The notes under the pieces are model-generated. The model saw only the letters and a program-made list of their open reading frames with translations, did not search any database and was not told where the DNA came from. From NCBI GenBank assembly GCA_030681895.1, contig JAUXRI010000025.1, forward strand, positions 1 to 63,324: DNA of 63,324 nt, written 5' to 3'. The translations under genes were made by a program, and so were the position numbers. Of the stretch, positions 62,635 through 63,324 are shown in pieces (the stretch's first letter is position 1; every line of letters begins with the position of its first letter). This DNA comes from Myxococcales bacterium. Its GTDB lineage: Bacteria; Myxococcota; Myxococcia; Myxococcales; Myxococcaceae.

Positions 62635-63234
62635 ATGTTCGCCCTTCTCACCACTGCGCTCCTCGCCGCCTCGCCTGGTCCGCTGGCCGTCGTGAAGGCC
62701 GCTGATGCCGACGTTCAGAAGGTGCTCGCGAACGACGCGACTATCGAGAAGCTCGCCGCGACGGCCGACGGCTACATCGACTTCGGAGAGCTCGCGAAGC
62801 GCGCGCTCGGCCAGAAGGAGTGGGCGAAGCTCGACAAGAAGAAGCAGGACGACTTCAGCGCCACCATGAAGGGTCTGCTCCGGGCGAGCTACGCGCAGAA
62901 GGCGCTCGGCGACGGGAAGAGCGGCACGAAGTTCGAGTACGTCGGCGAGAAGATCGCGGCGAATGAAGCGACGGTCGAGGCGAGGCTCGTCACGAAGGAA
63001 GACAAGTTCCCGGTCTCGTACAAGCTGTTCCGGGCCGACGCGAAGGGCGCGTGGAGGATCTACGACGTGATCACCGACGACGTGTCGCTGGTGGGCACGT
63101 ACTCGGATCAGTTCCGCAAGCTCATCGCCGACAAGGGATTCGATGGCCTGCTCACCACGCTGAAGACCAAGCGCGATCAGCTCGAGAAGCCAGCCGCCGA
63201 GTCAGTGGGTGCGGCTGGGCCGGCTGCGAAGTAG
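62635..63234 (+). CDS. MlaC/Ttg2-like periplasmic lipid-binding protein
   Basis: The protein has 199 residues from ATG 62635 with AGGAG 5 bases upstream. A signal peptide (about 1-22) is followed by the Tgt2/MlaC fold: YIDFGELAKRALGQKEWAKL, QDDFSATMKGLLRASYAQKA, VSYKLFRADAKGAWRIYDVI and LVGTYSDQFRKLIADKGFDG. MlaC carries phospholipids between membranes. The rest of an Mla set is not in the window. It follows the TolC-type gene on the same strand, 65 bases apart. The last 90 bases of the window are empty. Confidence 0.85.
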   Translation: MFALLTTALLAASPGPLAVVKAADADVQKVLANDATIEKLAATADGYIDFGELAKRALGQKEWAKLDKKKQDDFSATMKGLLRASYAQKALGDGKSGTKFEYVGEKIAANEATVEARLVTKEDKFPVSYKLFRADAKGAWRIYDVITDDVSLVGTYSDQFRKLIADKGFDGLLTTLKTKRDQLEKPAAESVGAAGPAAK

Positions 63235-63324
63235 GCACGCCGCAGGTGACGAGCCGCACTTCGTAGGTGGCTGCAGCGACACACGTGAAGCGAGCGACGG
63301 CTCCTTTGAGCGCGAGGGGATTTG

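Overview
The window reads as a chromosomal segment of a myxobacterium (Myxococcota). The DNA is very GC-rich, with G/C at nearly all third codon positions and frequent GTG and TTG starts. Genes are packed in operons with 4-base stop/start overlaps. The content fits the group: a phosphofructokinase gene directly followed by a Pkn4-like Ser/Thr kinase gene (the pfk-pkn4 pair known from Myxococcus xanthus), a sigma-54 activator, PilZ and HEAT proteins, and many lipoproteins and coiled-coil proteins. I see no transposase, integrase, CRISPR array or phage module. No gene-free stretch exceeds 300 bases; the longest are 10180-10402, 31393-31570 and 42328-42496.

Layout. 2-9558: the 3' part of a giant coiled-coil gene, a PDZ protein, a membrane histidine kinase (opposite strand) and a Slt-type lytic transglycosylase. 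9634-16045 (+): HNH nuclease, a structured non-coding leader, selA, a second HNH nuclease, a MinD/ParA-type ATPase, a J-like/HTH protein, a DUF507 protein and RluD; most junctions overlap. 16042-19677 (-): cyclic-nucleotide-binding protein, HEAT protein, degenerate HD-GYP protein. 19743: half-size UPF0016 transporter. 20040-26812 (-): MoxR, DUF58, transglutaminase, then a nucleotide-transporter-like membrane protein fused to HEAT repeats. 26890-31390 (+): mutL and small envelope genes.

31571-40264 (-) looks like one long transcript: pfk, pkn4, a TPR membrane protein, an FHA-GAF-sigma54 activator split by an in-frame amber codon, and three lipoprotein genes. It resembles a kinase-to-transcription-to-envelope signalling cassette attached to glycolysis. 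40402-42327 holds small TPR, Cys-rich and envelope genes. 42497-47833 (+): lepA-lepB, a small membrane protein, carA, a conserved protein. 47835-54074: divergent PilZ genes, phosphoesterase, lipoprotein, psd, hisS, a thioredoxin-like protein, miaA.

54169-63234: a TPR membrane protein, tRNA-Leu(CAA), an ankyrin gene of atypical codon use, an RsmB-type methyltransferase, tRNA-Ala(GGC) with a downstream terminator, tandem FKBP isomerases, class I fructose-bisphosphate aldolase, a secreted protein, a TolC-type efflux protein and an MlaC-like protein.

The most unusual items are the structured RNA with three CGGGTAG boxes between an HNH gene and selA; the amber-split FHA activator in the pfk-pkn4 operon; a MutL lacking all its C-terminal nuclease motifs; the transporter-HEAT fusion in a MoxR operon; and an N-terminal module apparently shared by neighbouring HEAT and HD-GYP proteins. 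All functional calls come from reading the sequence; no database search was run.
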